From NCBI GenBank assembly GCA_019321725.1, contig CM033124.1:2666001-2730000 (forward strand): a stretch of DNA of 64,000 nucleotides, in the 5' to 3' direction. Under the pieces are notes generated by a model. The model was not told the DNA's origin. It did no database searches and saw only the letters and a program-made list of their open reading frames with translations. How positions within the stretch are numbered: position 1 is the stretch's first letter; every line of letters starts with the position of its first letter. The stretch is from Paulownia fortunei. Lineage: Eukaryota; Streptophyta; Magnoliopsida; Lamiales; Paulowniaceae. A program made the position numbers and the translations under genes. Of the stretch, positions 1 to 12,125 are shown one piece after another.

Positions 1-1429
1 CAAAATTTTAAAAATATAAAAATAATATTACATAAATACATAAAGATAAAATAAAAAATAAATTGGGCAGGACGGGATGAGTTTGAAAATAAAAAATCAA
101 GACCCGTTCTGAATTCGTATACAAGTTTAAAAATCCACTCCCAAATGAGATGGGTCTGGAATGAGTACGGATTTGGATCATCCCATCATCATTTTTATAG
201 AAAATAATTGTTTTAATGTGTGTATCAATTGTATTGTAATTTGATTATACAGTTTTTAATAGCTGCAATATTAATCTCACATGATAATTATAATCCTCAT
301 ACTCAATAAAAAAAATTAATTAGTTGATTATTAATGGTTGAGTGGGATTTCGTTTAGTGTTAAAAAAATGAGACCCAAAATAAACGTCCCTTTAAAAAAA
401 AAGGAATTAATATAAAATTGTTTATAATCCTCATTAAGGTCTCCACAAACTACTTAGATATCATTGTAATCAAGTTGATTTTTGTGTTATCCATCCAAAT
501 AGATTGTATGTCCAATTTTATAACCAAATTAAGTTTCATACAACTTAGTTATTCTATAATTGATTTTTAAATAACCTCAATACAAAATCAACTTAGTCCT
601 CGGTTAATAAATCTATAGAAATATTCAGGTTTTTAAGTTTCCTCATTTAACAAAATTTTAGATCGATAAATTCCATTCATATGTTATAAACCCCCCCCCC
701 CCACCCACCCCAACAAAAAAATGAAAAATAAAAAGAAAAAAAGAAAGAAATATGGAAAGAAAGGCTCGTATAAGCTTTGTATCATATCCCCTTGTGACGG
801 TAATTGAGTTCATGCAGCACCCAATAAATCTAATATTAAGATGTCAAATAGAATATTTGTACAAGATATGTGAATTGAATCCAACATATCGTATTATATT
901 TTATAAATATATATCAAGTATATATAATTTAAAATAAATATATATTTAAAAAAATTACATACTTAATATATATTTGTAACATAAAATACAAAATATAATT
1001 CTAAAGTGCAACAAAAGATTCTGACTGCTGACAATACCCCTTGTGACTTTTGATTCATGCTAATATTACGAAAGAATCAAATGATTCATGCATTTCCTCT
1101 TGTCACATTTATATTCAATTTTGTTTGTCAACTTTAATGAGCATTAATAGAATCACCAACTGTGTGGTCAAAATTGTGAGCGCAGCCGCGCAGAGTTTAC
1201 TTGGAGGAAGGGTCACGTCCATAATACTACAGGACCCTTAATTTTATTCTATTTATTTAGTATAAACTATTTTAAAGAAATTTTAGATTAAACTAAGGAA
1301 ATATTACTTAATTTTATTTAGCTTAATTAAAAGGGTCCAAAGAATTTGTGCATATTATACACATGGAAATAAGTGATGATATGATCTGATTTTATGGAGT
1401 AACATAAGAATTAAGTTCTCAGATTAAAT
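1..1429. other. AT-rich intergenic DNA with a transposon scrap and a C-tract
   Basis: No coding gene is recognised. Positions about 60-190 carry a GC-richer stretch whose wording (GGGCAGGACGGG, GACCCGTTC, GAGATGGGTCTGGAATGAG) resembles the ends of a common plant DNA element; related wording recurs at 13.3-13.8 and 63.2-63.4 kb. Positions 691-712 are an almost pure C-run with A interruptions, capable of forming an i-motif or, on the other strand, a G-quadruplex. Short open frames at 752-937 and 1050-1241 have no recognisable protein character. Confidence 0.5.
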
Positions 1430-2690
1430 TGTAACAGAATTTCTACTATTAAAATACTCAAAATATGGAGGGAATTAGTATATCAACAAAAAAAAATGGT
1501 AAGATTAAGCCATGGTCAAGGAAATAAAAAAGGGATAGAAAATGATTATAGTTAATATAAAAAAAAAAGAAAAGACTTAAAATAATCAAAAAAGGAAAGA
1601 TGTCAATATGGCCAAATATAATAAAATTTATCCAACTTACGAGCGAATACGTTTTGAAGTGAAAATTCTTGAAATTATTTAACGTAAATCTATACGAGCT
1701 TATGCCAATAAGGTTAAAATCGATAGATAATTCCTATATGATATTATAATTATTTATTGTATTAAATATTTTATTAATGAATCTCCATAATCCATTCAAA
1801 GCTACTTTTAAACATGAGTGATATCTATGATAAGTCGATATCCAATAGAACTTATCCATTTCCTTTTTATCTCTTTGCAAAAACACCAACTTAATTCATA
1901 ATTTAATTTTCCAATAATTTGGGCATGATTCAATAATCTAAAGACAACAATCCACTACATAAGAAGAAACACAAATCACAAAGCTACACATATTTGTGAA
2001 ATTATTTTTATAATGTTATATTTTTTGTTGAAATGTTCATCTTATTGGCATCAGCTTGAGGAGCCCCTGGTTTGTGGACAAAGATAAATAAACAATTTTT
2101 TTTTAAAAAAAAATTCTTAACTTTTCTACTTTGGCAATATATCTTTAATGCCATCTCCTTTGTCATCATCACACAATTGATGAAAAATACTTAAATTATA
2201 TTAAAATAGTGATAAAATTATGCATCATCAATTATTCTCTTTATTTAAAAAAAAATGATTTCAAATACTAGTGGACGTACAAGTGACAGTATTGGGGCCC
2301 AGCAAATTAATTTAACTACGGGATTTAAGTGGGGTTGTGTAATTAATTTGTTCTAATCCAGGTATAGTCCCACGGATAAAAGTATATATGCTTTGGGCTA
2401 TGCATTTTGAATAAATGAAATAAAGTTTGGTTAGTTTCCAAAGTGACCAAGTTGTATAAATTCTATTTACCTATTTTGAATATGTGTATTGGTTTTTTTC
2501 TGGTATTTTCTTATCTCTTGGGAAACAATTGGGCAAGTTCTTTGTGAAACTTTGTTTTTAAGCTTGTCAGGAAATCATAAAAATGAAGTCAAATTCAATT
2601 AATCATATCGATTTTTGATCTGGTTTGTCAAATTCATTTAATCATATTCAGAATTGATTTGAGTATTAGATGATTTTTGTGGGATTAATC
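1430..2690 (+). repeat. Duplicated non-coding module, copy A
   Basis: First of three related modules (others at 2780-4500 and 7196-7990). The leading part (1440-1640, with TATGGAGGGAATTAGTATAT and CCATGGTCAAG) recurs at 2800-2970. The part from about 1800 recurs in both other copies. It contains a conserved 5'-leader-like stretch (CACTACATAAGAAGAAACAC at 1955), then a core at 2033-2100 nearly identical in all three copies, then a long conserved tail (ATACTAGTGGAC, GGGGTTGTGTAATTAAT, AAAGTGACCAAGTTGTATA). It looks like a duplicated transcription unit or regulatory block. No long ORF is present, and divergence outside the core is substantial. Confidence 0.7.
2033..2059 (+). other. Conserved 8-codon micro-ORF, copy A
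   Basis: ATG to TGA encodes M-F-I-L-L-A-S-A. The same peptide is encoded at 3965-3991, and a version with one change (L5 to M) at 7416-7442. It sits 30-70 bases after a conserved leader-like stretch and is followed at once by the most conserved bases of the module (GGAGCCCCTGGTTTGTGGAC). The sequence shows conservation of frame and stop; translation is inference only. Confidence 0.4.
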
Positions 2691-2779
2691 TCCGGCATCC
2701 CTAACAATTTTTTGTAATGCAAGTAGTAATTCATGTTATAGTTGCCTTGCAGCTACGAGTTTCGACAAATTGAGTGATA

Positions 2780-4500
2780 ACATATCAAATTATAACAAAA
2801 TTTTTAATATTAAAAAATTGAAATTATGGAGGGAATTAATATATAGACAAAATATGGTATGTTTTAAGCTATGGTCAAGCAAATAAAAAAGGATAGTAAA
2901 TGATTATAATTAATATAAAAAATCTTTTTAAGAAAAGACTTGAAATAATCAAATAGATGTCAATATGCAAATAACTTACTTATCCTCCTCATGGTACAAA
3001 GAGTAGAGATGGAACCATAAGCTCGGCTTCATTTATATAATATAATATGCTTAGATATGTTAAATTTGAATCTCATAAAAAACATAAATTTCTATTTACT
3101 TGTATTTTGAGTATTTTTTTTTCCCACTTTGATGTATGCTTTGTATTCTAATTATTCATTTTATTTAACAATTTATTGATATCTTGACATTACAGTGTAC
3201 TTAATTATAGTTTGAAAACAAAACAAAAAAAAAAAAAAAAAATCCCACATACACATTGATCAGACACTATTACTATTAATATAAGTTAGTCTAAAAATAT
3301 TTCATCGGGTAATGTGGGATGAGAGCGCTGCATTTTCTTTCGGCCAACTCATATACATCCTTGTACGTTATGCGCTCCTCCTTGGGCCAACCCCGCCTCG
3401 CACGCATTCCATTTCTAAACACTAGTATGCCTCTATTATGATATTATTTTGTTATGTGTCCAATTCACTCTTAAAAAAATAATTAATTATTAAGGGGGAA
3501 TTAAATCACTATATAAGTTGATCTACAAACCTTTTATTCAATTAATATGGGACAGAAACGTTACAATTTGCAACATGAGCTTATTCATTTTTTTATTTTT
3601 TATTTTACTCAGATATCCTAATTTCGCCAGATTAAATTCTTAACCTCCAAGACCCCTTCTCCTAAAACCTTTGAGGGAGTAAATTGGAGGATGTACCTCA
3701 ACAAGTCAAGGTTCGCAACACAACTTATGCACTAGTTTCCACTACAACAAGTCGCCTTCCACACAGACACCTTGCCTTCCAGAATCAAAATTATCTTCCA
3801 GGATAAATCCTACCTTCCAGCAACGCGGCTCCATTTCCTTTTTTTGTCTTTATAAAAGGCCAACTTAAATGAATAATTTGGTTGCCAAAACAATCCACTA
3901 CATAAGAAGAAACACATATCACAAACCTAAACCTATTTGTGATAGTATTATTGTTTTTTGTTGAATGTTCATCTTATTGGCATCAGCTTGAGGAGCCCCT
4001 GGTTTGTGGACAAAGATAAATAAACAAATTTAATTTTTTTCTTAATTTATCTGCTTTGGGCAATATTGAATTAATGCCATCTTCCTGTCATCATCACCCA
4101 AAAGATGAAAAATAGTAATTGTATTAAAAATAGTGATTAAGTTATGCATCATCAATTATTCCAAATACTAGTGGACAAGTGACAAGATGATGGCTCAGCA
4201 AATTAATATAGATGTGGGATTTAAGTGGGGTTGTGTAATTAATAAAAGTCTATATGCTTTAAGATTTTGTATTTTTAAATAAATGAAATAAAGCTTGGTT
4301 CCTCTCAAAAGTGACCAAGTTGTATAATTCTAATGAAAGTTAGCTAATTATCTAGTTTGAATATGTGTATTGGGTTTCTTCTGGTATTTTCTTATCTCTT
4401 GAGAAAAAAATGGGCTATTTATTTGTGGAATTTTGTTTTAGGCTTTGTTTGGCAATCATAAAAGTGAGTTCTACTTCACTTGATCATATTGATTTTTGAT
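2780..4500 (+). repeat. Duplicated non-coding module, copy B
   Basis: Second module copy. The leading part at 2800-2970 matches 1440-1640. The core and tail at about 3840-4500 match copies A and C. Between them, about 3190-3830 is not in copy A and looks inserted; it contains a poly-A run at 3222-3242 and a GC-richer, transposon-like stretch with a TTCCAG-rich segment at 3720-3825. A TATA-like TATAAAAGGC lies at 3851, about 114 bases before the micro-ORF start. Confidence 0.7.
3965..3991 (+). other. Conserved 8-codon micro-ORF, copy B
   Basis: Encodes M-F-I-L-L-A-S-A and stop, identical to copy A. A TATAAAAGGC box at 3851 and a conserved leader (CACTACATAAGAAGAAACAC, from about 3896) precede it. 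Whether it is transcribed or translated cannot be told from sequence. Confidence 0.4.
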
Positions 4501-5231
4501 TATGTTCGTAAAAATTCCTAATCTTAGTGTCATTTTCCAAATGTATCAATTTTTTTCGATTTACTAAGTATAATAAAGTAGAATTTATTCAATGAACTTA
4601 TTAAAAAAATTAATTTTTCAGGGATGCTTGTCCTAACTAATTTTTATGGTGCCTTAAAGTAATTAGTGGTATAGAGTTAATAGTTAGTTATTCCCTTCAT
4701 TACATTCCCGAAAGCATGTCAAGATTGATTTTTTCAAAGAATTATTCAAGACATATTAGTTTTCTTCTCATCTAAATTGGTATAAATATTCTTTCATTCT
4801 CATTTATTAAGTATGTATTTTATTTGTGCATTTACTATTATCAAGTTTAGTTATAGTTTTCTCATTAAGACTTGATTTGAGTATCGAAAATTTTTCTCAA
4901 TACACTCTTGAGAACCCCTAAAGATCTGTTCGGTTTTTAGGTAGAGAATCCCAACTCAAGAAATAGCTTGTTGGCATAAAAGGAGTTGCTTGCTTGAAGT
5001 AGAAGTTGCTCGCATGAGCCATTCCCCATAAAAAGTTCGTATATTTGAGAGGAGTTCACCTCAACATGAAAAATATCTATCCACTTCAGGATAAAAAATA
5101 TTTATTTGCATCAGTATGAAATTTATTACTTGCAAAAAATAGAGAAAAGAGATAAACGAACGAGATAATTAAAAGACTATAATATGTATTTATTTATTTA
5201 TCTTTTAAAAATAAAATATATTATAAATTTT
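4501..5231. other. AT-rich intergenic stretch
   Basis: No gene seen. It links module B to the left arm of the inverted repeat. Positions 4880-5060 are slightly less AT-rich and contain short internal repeats (AGAAATAGCTTGTTGGC, GAGTTGCTTGCTTGAAGTAGAAG), suggesting transposon residue, but no element boundary was found. Confidence 0.4.
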
Positions 5232-5640
5232 GGTTAAATAACTCATGGGCATCCATCGGAGATTCTTTTCATACAAGTTATTCATAGTCTGATTTCATAT
5301 TACACTTTGTGGGTTTATAGACAATTCTCATGTCCAATAAACTCTGTAATAAGTTGGTAGAATAGACTATTTTAATAATTTAAGTTAATTATTTTTTTAA
5401 AATAAAACTGAATGCAAAACAGTGGATAATAGAATTTATAGCTTTGGATTCTCGCTTGTGGAACCCACCCAATGAGCTCGAGCTGTGGCATTACAAGTAA
5501 GAACTACTTGTTTAGTTTTCTAGTATATTTAAAATGATGTAGATTTGTGGTACTTGCAATAATTATGACAAGGTAATTGGCAATTACCTGCCTACAATAT
5601 TCTATGGTGTGTTTGGCAAGTCACTAAACCTAGCCAAACA
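5232..5640. repeat. Left arm of inverted repeat (with one satellite-like unit)
   Basis: Positions about 5440-5635 are the reverse complement, with moderate divergence, of about 8383-8590. Shared stretches include ATGTAGATTTGTGG, AATTATGACAAGG and GTGTTTGGCAAGTCAC. The outer part, about 5232-5400, reads on the reverse strand as one diverged monomer of the 182-bp satellite found next to the right arm. The arms enclose about 2.7 kb that includes module C. This could be the long terminal inverted repeat of a Mutator-like element or an inverted local duplication. No target-site duplication was identified. Confidence 0.6.
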
Positions 5641-6224
5641 ACTTATCCAAACAACTTTTATGAAAGTTGATTTGGAATAATGGATTTGAAATCAATAATT
5701 TCAAATACATAATAATAAATTTATTAAATTTATTTGAATAATTTTAGAATTTCAGATCCTTTTATTCCTATGTTGATCTATTTTTGAATTATTGTAATAG
5801 ATTTCAAATTTATCTTATATGAAGTCATTTGAAATATTTTTTTCAAATTCAAAAACTTATAAGTGAAAATGGAAATTAAAAAAATTATAATTGGCAGCAA
5901 TAAGAATGCAGATTTTCTTTTAAAAAAAAAGATTTAGTTAAGCTTTTCAAATTTGTGCAAGTATCAACTTTTTTAAAAAGGGTAATAAAATCAAAATGTC
6001 TTGAATTATCTTCTAAAAAAAGGGTATTTATGGATATGGGAAATATGGGTCTTTGATGTGGTTTGAGCCTCGTGAGCTTGTGTGTCGTATTAGACTAACA
6101 TTTGGTATATTTGAACCGCATAGATTTTTACCTGACTTTCCTAAATATTTTATTGAGTTGATTTAAATTATATCGCGTCCTAAAAAAAGAGAGATTTAAA
6201 AAATGCTAAGATTCCCTTTTAATT

Positions 6225-7190
6225 TTCTTAATTCATTGAGGAATCAATCCACAAAGTAAGACTAGTGGAGCACTCTAATGGAGGATCAATCCACAAAAAT
6301 ACATTAATGACCCCCCCAAAAATATGTGCACAATAAAAAGATCCAAATGGTAATGAAAGACAGAAGAGTAGAACACTTTTATAGAAATTGGCTATTCAAT
6401 TTTGTGGAACCACAATACTAGTGCCAAAATTAGGTTTCAGAACATTAAAAGGGGGTTCTTTCTTTTCAGGAAAAAAAAAAAAAAAAAAAACAAGAACAAG
6501 AACAAGAGGGAGATTAAAAGGGGGAAGAACCCTTTCACATAACAGTTAGGGAATAAAGAACCCATGAAGAAAAGGATGTCAATGAACTTTTCAACATTAT
6601 TCATTCTAATACTCAACACGAAATCTCAACACATAATGAACTTTTCTTTACACTTTAATTAAACAATAAATTCCAATTTTGTGGCAAAGTGATGTCTAAC
6701 AAGGGTTATGGCCCAAAGCAACAACACTAAAAAAAAAGATGAAATAAAAAATGTTATAACTTTAACTCTAGGTGGTGTACAAGCTGTAGAATATGCTTTG
6801 AGCCCACCCCAACAATATCAAATTATCAAACTTCTTCATCTTCTTACCTTGGTATATATATTTGGAAAAAATTATCTTGATTTTCTCTTTTAGGGCAAGA
6901 AAAATTTCATCACATTTTAATTACACAATTTAGACCATATTAGATTTTTAATTGGAATGTGATTCTTTTTGTATAGGAAGAGATTTATACCTATATATAT
7001 ATATATATATCAAATCCTTATCCTAATTGAAGAATGAAATTAAGTGTTTTTTTTTTCAAATAAACTCTCTTAATTTTTTTTTACATCTTCTAAATTTTTT
7101 CGTTGCGTATTTTTTCTGAAGCATCACAAAAAACTATTGATGTAAGAAAGTGAGTACCTCTAGTAATTAATCAACACCGTAAATAAAAAC
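6225..7190 (+). repeat. Duplicated intergenic block, copy 1
   Basis: Matches 9845-11320 in the same orientation. Shared segments include CACTCTAATGGAGGA, the stretch from TTTTGTGGAACCACAA to CATTAAAAGGGGGTT, GTGGCAAAGTGATGT, GGGTTATGGCCCAAAGC, GGTGGTGTACAAGCTGTAG, and CTCTAGTAATTAA near 7160 and 11290. Copy 2 is longer, through about 400 extra bases around 10440-11080. No long ORF is conserved between the two, so this is duplicated non-coding DNA. Copy 1 runs directly into module C. Confidence 0.65.
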
Positions 7191-7195
7191 AAAAA

Positions 7196-7990
7196 GTAAT
7201 ATCGATGATAAGTCGATATGCAACATGGAGCTTGTCCATTTCCTTTCTCTCTCTTTACGAAAAGACCAACTTAATGAATAATTTGGATTCCAAATAAGTT
7301 GGGTATGGTTTAAAATTCTATATAAAACAATCCACCACATAAGAAGAAACACATATGACAAAATAATGACCTTATTTTTGTGATAGTATTTTTATAATAC
7401 TGTATTAATTAATGAATGTTCATCTTAATGGCATCAGCTTGAGGAGCCCTGGTTTGTGGACAAAGAGAAATTAACAAAATTTAAAAAAGTTTCCTAATTT
7501 TTCTACTTTGGGAAGTATTGCATTAATGCCATCTTCTTTGTTATCATCACCATAGATGAAAAATAATTAATTATAATAAAATAGTGATTAAATTATGCAT
7601 ATGATTCTAAATACTAGTGGACAAGTGACAATATGGGGGCTCATCAAATTAAATCTAATTATGGGATTTAAGGGGGGTTGTGTAATTAATTAGTTCCAAT
7701 CCAGCTATTGTCCCAAGGATAAAACTGTATATGCTTTGAGAATTTGTATTTTAAATAAATGAAATAAAGTTTGGTTTGGGTCCAAACTCCAAAGTGACCA
7801 AGTTGTATAGTTCTATTTAAATTTAGCTAATTATCTAGTTTGAATAGGTGTATTGGCTTTTTTCTGGTATTTTTCTTATATCTTAAGAAACAATTGGGCT
7901 ATTTCTTTGGGAAATTTTGTTTTAGGCTTTGTTTGGCAATCATAAAAATAAGGTCAAATTCACTTACTCATATCGATTTTTTTATCTGTT
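7196..7990 (+). repeat. Duplicated non-coding module, copy C
   Basis: Third module copy. GATAAGTCGATAT, a leader-like CACATAAGAAGAAACACATA (7338), the core (7416-7480) and the tail (ATACTAGTGGACAAGTGACA, GGGGGTTGTGTAATTAAT, AAAGTGACCAAGTTGTATA, GGCTTTGTTTGGCAATCATA) match copies A and B. A TATA-like CTATATAAAAC spans about 7318-7328, roughly 90 bases before the micro-ORF start. The core differs from A and B by a few bases. Confidence 0.7.
7416..7442 (+). other. Conserved 8-codon micro-ORF, copy C
   Basis: Encodes M-F-I-L-M-A-S-A and stop. One substitution relative to copies A and B changes Leu5 to Met and leaves length and stop unchanged. A second, out-of-frame ATG at 7412 opens a 20-codon frame unique to this copy. 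Confidence 0.4.
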
Positions 7991-8382
7991 TGTTAAAAAG
8001 AAAAATTCCAGTCTTGATTTCAGTTTTCCTATAAAAAAATTTAATTTTAATGTTCAAAATCCCATTCTAAATGGATTCTTACGTATGAAAGTTCATTTAT
8101 AAAAATATTATGTGTAATTTAGTTATTTTTGAATGTATTTATAAAATAAGCCACTTTTATAAAAGTTTATTTTAAAAAAAGCAAAAAATTATGATTTTTG
8201 AATTTTTTTCCTTACACTTCTACTTGATGAGATTAAAATATATTTTTATCAAATATTTAAAATACTTATATATATTTTCTTAAAAAGTCCATAAATGAAT
8301 TTTTATGCCATAATTGCTCTCAAATTTTCTGTGCACAAAGACTCATAAATATTGTTTGGCTGGAAATGAGCCCTGTAGGACA

Positions 8383-8780
8383 TATATATGGGTTTCGTGA
8401 CTTGCCAAACACGCCATGGACTATTGCAGGTAGCTAATTGCCAACTCCCTTGTCATAATTAATGCAAGTTCCACAAATCTACATCCTTCTAATTATACTA
8501 AAAAACATAGCAATTTCTTCTTACTTGTAAACGCCATGACTCTAGCTCATAGAGAGGGGTCCACAATCGAGATTTTGGCACAAAATGAATTATTGAGTAA
8601 TTATTTCGTATTTATTTACAATTTTGTGAAAATTAATAATTCAATTTGTTAAAAAAATTAATTCTACTAATTTATTATTAAAACCCGTCGGACATGAACA
8701 GTTGAAATCCACCCAATGCAACATGAAATTAAATTAGGCTATTGAAAACTTATTTGAAAGGATATCTAATAAATACATAT
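8383..8780. repeat. Right arm of inverted repeat
   Basis: Reverse complement of the left arm at about 5440-5640, read from CGTGACTTGCCAAACACGCC to the GTCCACAATCGAG region near 8570. It passes without a gap into the 182-bp satellite array, just as the left arm passes into a single diverged satellite unit. The satellite was therefore probably part of the arm before it was amplified on this side. Confidence 0.6.
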
Positions 8781-9700
8781 AGATTTCACATTTATTTTTA
8801 ATTTTGTGAAAATGAATAATCCAACTTACTAAAAAAAATCAATTCTATTAATTTATTATTGAAACCCGTCAGACACGAGTAGTCGAAACCCACCGAGTGC
8901 AACATGAAATTAAATTAGACTATTGAAAACTTATTCAAAAAGGATATCCAATGAATACATATAAATTTCGCATTCATCTTCAATTTTGTGAAAATGAATA
9001 ATTCTAACTTGCTAAAAAAGTCAATTCTACTAACTTATTATTGAAACCCATCGTACACGAGCAGTCGAAACCCATAAAATGCAACATGAAATTAAATTAG
9101 GCTATTGAAAACTTATTCGAAAAGGATATCTAATGAATACATATAAATTTTGCATTCATCTTTAATTTTGTGAAAATGAATAATTCTAACTTACTAAAAA
9201 AGTCAATTCTATTAACTTATTATTGAAACCCATCACATACGAGCAGTCGAAACCCATAGAATGCAGCATGAAATTAAATTAGGCTATTGAAAACTTATTC
9301 GAAAAGGATACCTAATGAATACATATAAATTTCGCATTCATCTTCAATTTTGTAAAAATGAATAATTCTAACTTGCTAAAAAAACCAATTCTACTAACTT
9401 ATGATTGAAACCCATCGTACACGAACAGTCGAAACCCATGGAATGCAACATGAAATTAAATTAGGCTATTGAAAACTTGTTCGAAAAGGATATCCAATTA
9501 ATACATATAAATTTCGCATTCATTTTCAATTTTGTAAAAATAAATAATTTTAACTTGCTAAAAAAGTCAATTCTACTAACTTATTATTGAAACTCATCGT
9601 ACAAGAATAGTCGAAACCCATAAAATGCAACATTAAATTAAATTAGGCTATTGAAAACTTGTTCGAAAGAGATATCCAATGAATACATATAAATTTTTCG
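8590..9700. repeat. 182-bp tandem satellite array, six units
   Basis: A recurring landmark (ACATGAAATTAAATTAG) occurs near 8721, 8901, 9084, 9266, 9448 and 9630, giving spacings of 180, 183, 182, 182 and 182 bases. Each unit contains AATTTTGTGAAAATGAATAA, a TATTGAAACCCATCG-type block and GGCTATTGAAAACTTATTCG. The first unit is the most diverged and the inner units are very similar, as expected for recent tandem amplification. The unit length falls in the range common for plant satellites, but this array is short and in a gene-bearing arm. No ORF is seen. Confidence 0.9.
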
Positions 9701-9844
9701 ACAAAAGCGTTTAATGTATTTCATTTATATAAAAAAAACATCTCCTCTCTTTTCTCTAGTTTAAATTTCATTCTAAAGTTCAAACTATAAGGGGAGCAAT
9801 AAATATGAAGGAGTGACTTAGACAGGGGTGAGATTCCAACTTTA

Positions 9845-11320
9845 ATTTTCTTAATCCACAAAGTAGGAGTAGTGGAGCACTCTAATGGAGGACAACAAAA
9901 ATAGATAATGACCCTCCAAAAATATGTGGTCACATTCAAAGAGGTAATGAAAGACAAGAAGAATAGAACACTTCTATAGAAATTGTCTATTCTATTTTGT
10001 GGAACCACAAAACTAGTGCCAAAATTAGGTTTCAAAACATTAAAAGGGGGTTACCTCTTTTCATTAAAAAAACAAAAAAAGAGAGAAAAAGAATAAAAGA
10101 TAGAAATTACAATTTCAACATTTTTCTTTTTTTCTTTTTTTTAACTAAAACCCTGAATCAAACATCGCGTAAACATTATTCATTCCAATACTCAACACGA
10201 AATTTCAACATATAATGAACTTTTCTTTACCCTTTAATTGAACAAAAAATTCCAGTTTTGTGGCAAAGTGATGTTTAACAAGGGTTATGGCCCAAAGCAA
10301 CAACACTAAAACAAAAAGATGAAATAAGAGATGTTATAACTTTAATTATTGGTGGTGTACAAGCTGTAGAATATGCTTGTCTAGCCCACCTCAATAATAT
10401 CAATTTATCAAACTTCTTCATCTTGGTTTATATATTTGGAAACACCCACCCACCCCCCACCCCCCAAACTTTGAAAAGGATTTATGGTATTTTGGCATCT
10501 GGACAAAGTGGGAGGAACAAATGAGCAAGTAAATGGGGTATAAAAGGAAAGTTCTTTGATTTTCTCTTGTAGGCCAAGAAAAGTATTCATCACCTTTGTC
10601 ATTATCATCGTCTTATGCATTTTAACTTTAACATCTAAGACTGAAAATTCATATTCGTGTAATGATGATGCACTATAGCATTATCTTCTTGGCCAAAAAA
10701 ACTTTGAGAAAAAGAGAAGTAATATACTCATTTGATTTCTTGTTGCATGATGTCATGAGTTTGACTATCAAAAATGTTTATATTTGGGAAATGATAGCTC
10801 ATTTAGAAAATGAATTTTTTAAGTGTTTTTTTTAAGAGTCTTTTTAAGTAAAGATTTTTTGTGATATAATTTATTTTTCACATGAAAGTGTGGGAAAATG
10901 ATTTTGAGAAGCCATTTATCCTCACTTTTTAAAAATAAAATTTTAGGGATGTGATTTATTCCAAAAATTTATTATTATTAATTACCAAACACCTAACAAT
11001 TTCATTTTATGTTTCCAAATAAGTTGTACTTCGTTATTGAATGCTGAAAATTGAATCCGTTTTGACTCACGATGTAATTGACATATATATTTGAATTGGA
11101 TTTTAATTACACAATTTGAATCAAATTCTAATTGCATGGTGACTCTTCCTTGTGTAGGGAAAGATATGTACCTATATATATTAAATTCTTATCATAATTG
11201 AAGTAAATATTTTTTCTTGAACATTTTTTTTTTCTTGAACATCACCAATAATTCTATGCATTTGAGATATATAAGCGACTTAGTAGCTCTAGTAATTAAC
11301 CACCACCATAAGTAAAATAT
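9845..11320 (+). repeat. Duplicated intergenic block, copy 2
   Basis: Second copy of the 6225-7190 block, in the same orientation. It retains the GTGGAACCACAA to CATTAAAAGGGGGTT segment (near 10000-10050), GGGTTATGGCCCAAAGC (10283) and the ATTACACAATTTG to ACCTATATATAT end segment (11105-11180). Open frames at 9721-10035 (minus), 9997-10215 and 10408-10620 (minus) are not preserved in copy 1 and look fortuitous. A C-rich tract of four C-runs lies at 10444-10466. Confidence 0.65.
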
Positions 11321-12125
11321 GCATATTGCCGATCAATTCAAAATTATAAATTATGAACATATTTGTAATTCGATCAAAATATAAAAATATAAAAAATATT
11401 CTATCGTAATTCGATCAAAATATATATATATATATATATATATAAATATAGTTTGTGGGCAGTTCGATCATTTTTCGCTGCACATAAATATATTCGATCA
11501 ACCCCTTATATGATTATACCTAAAATTATTTTCCAAAAAATGATATTATGACATAATATTATGTGTGATTTTTTTTATTTTTTATTTTTTGGGATTGATT
11601 CTTTTGCAAAAGAAAGTGAAATTACACCAACCGCAATATATCAATATATTATTTCAATTATCCATTCAGATGTCATTCCATATAGTACTAAAATAATAAA
11701 AACACTAAAAGCAACAAGTTATATATACCAAATTGCAGGATTTACATAGTTTGTGGACCTTCAAATTCAATCAACTTCCATAAATTAATATTCCAAGGAT
11801 GCAATCATGCCCAAGACTTTTGATTTGTCAAGTTGTCAAAGGGTTTGATTGGTCTTAAAAAATGACCAAATTGCACCTGAAATTGGGTTCCACACATTTG
11901 GTATTGGGCTGCTGACACAAGTGATTTGACTAAAAGGTGATACCTGGAAAGTTTTACCCCTTTATTTTATTATTGGATTAAACTATAGATTGTGTGCTTG
12001 ACTGTTGATGTAATATGTGAAACTTAGTCTAATCCCAAGGATTGGTCTAATGGTAGGGACAAACATGGCATTGTAGTTTAGGCCTATCATCATTGGTTTA
12101 ATTCTTTGGTCATTTTTTTTTTTTT
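11321..12125. other. AT-rich intergenic DNA with (TA)n
   Basis: No gene recognised. A (TA)n microsatellite spans about 11421-11446. The 62-codon frame at 11561-11749 has low-complexity composition and no recognisable features. Confidence 0.45.

Noticed and set aside
2033..2100. Conserved core of the triplicated module as a known miRNA or phosphate-starvation target mimic
   Set aside because: It was compared from memory with common plant miRNA families and with the miR399 target-mimic motif of IPS-type RNAs; none matched, and no obvious complementary arm for a precursor hairpin was seen nearby.
8590..9700. Satellite array as a CRISPR-like array
   Set aside because: The whole 182-bp unit repeats without unique spacers, and the window is plant nuclear DNA.
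9721..10215. ORFs on both strands (9721-10035 minus, 9997-10215 plus)
   Set aside because: They lie in a duplicated non-coding block and are not preserved in the other copy at 6225-7190.
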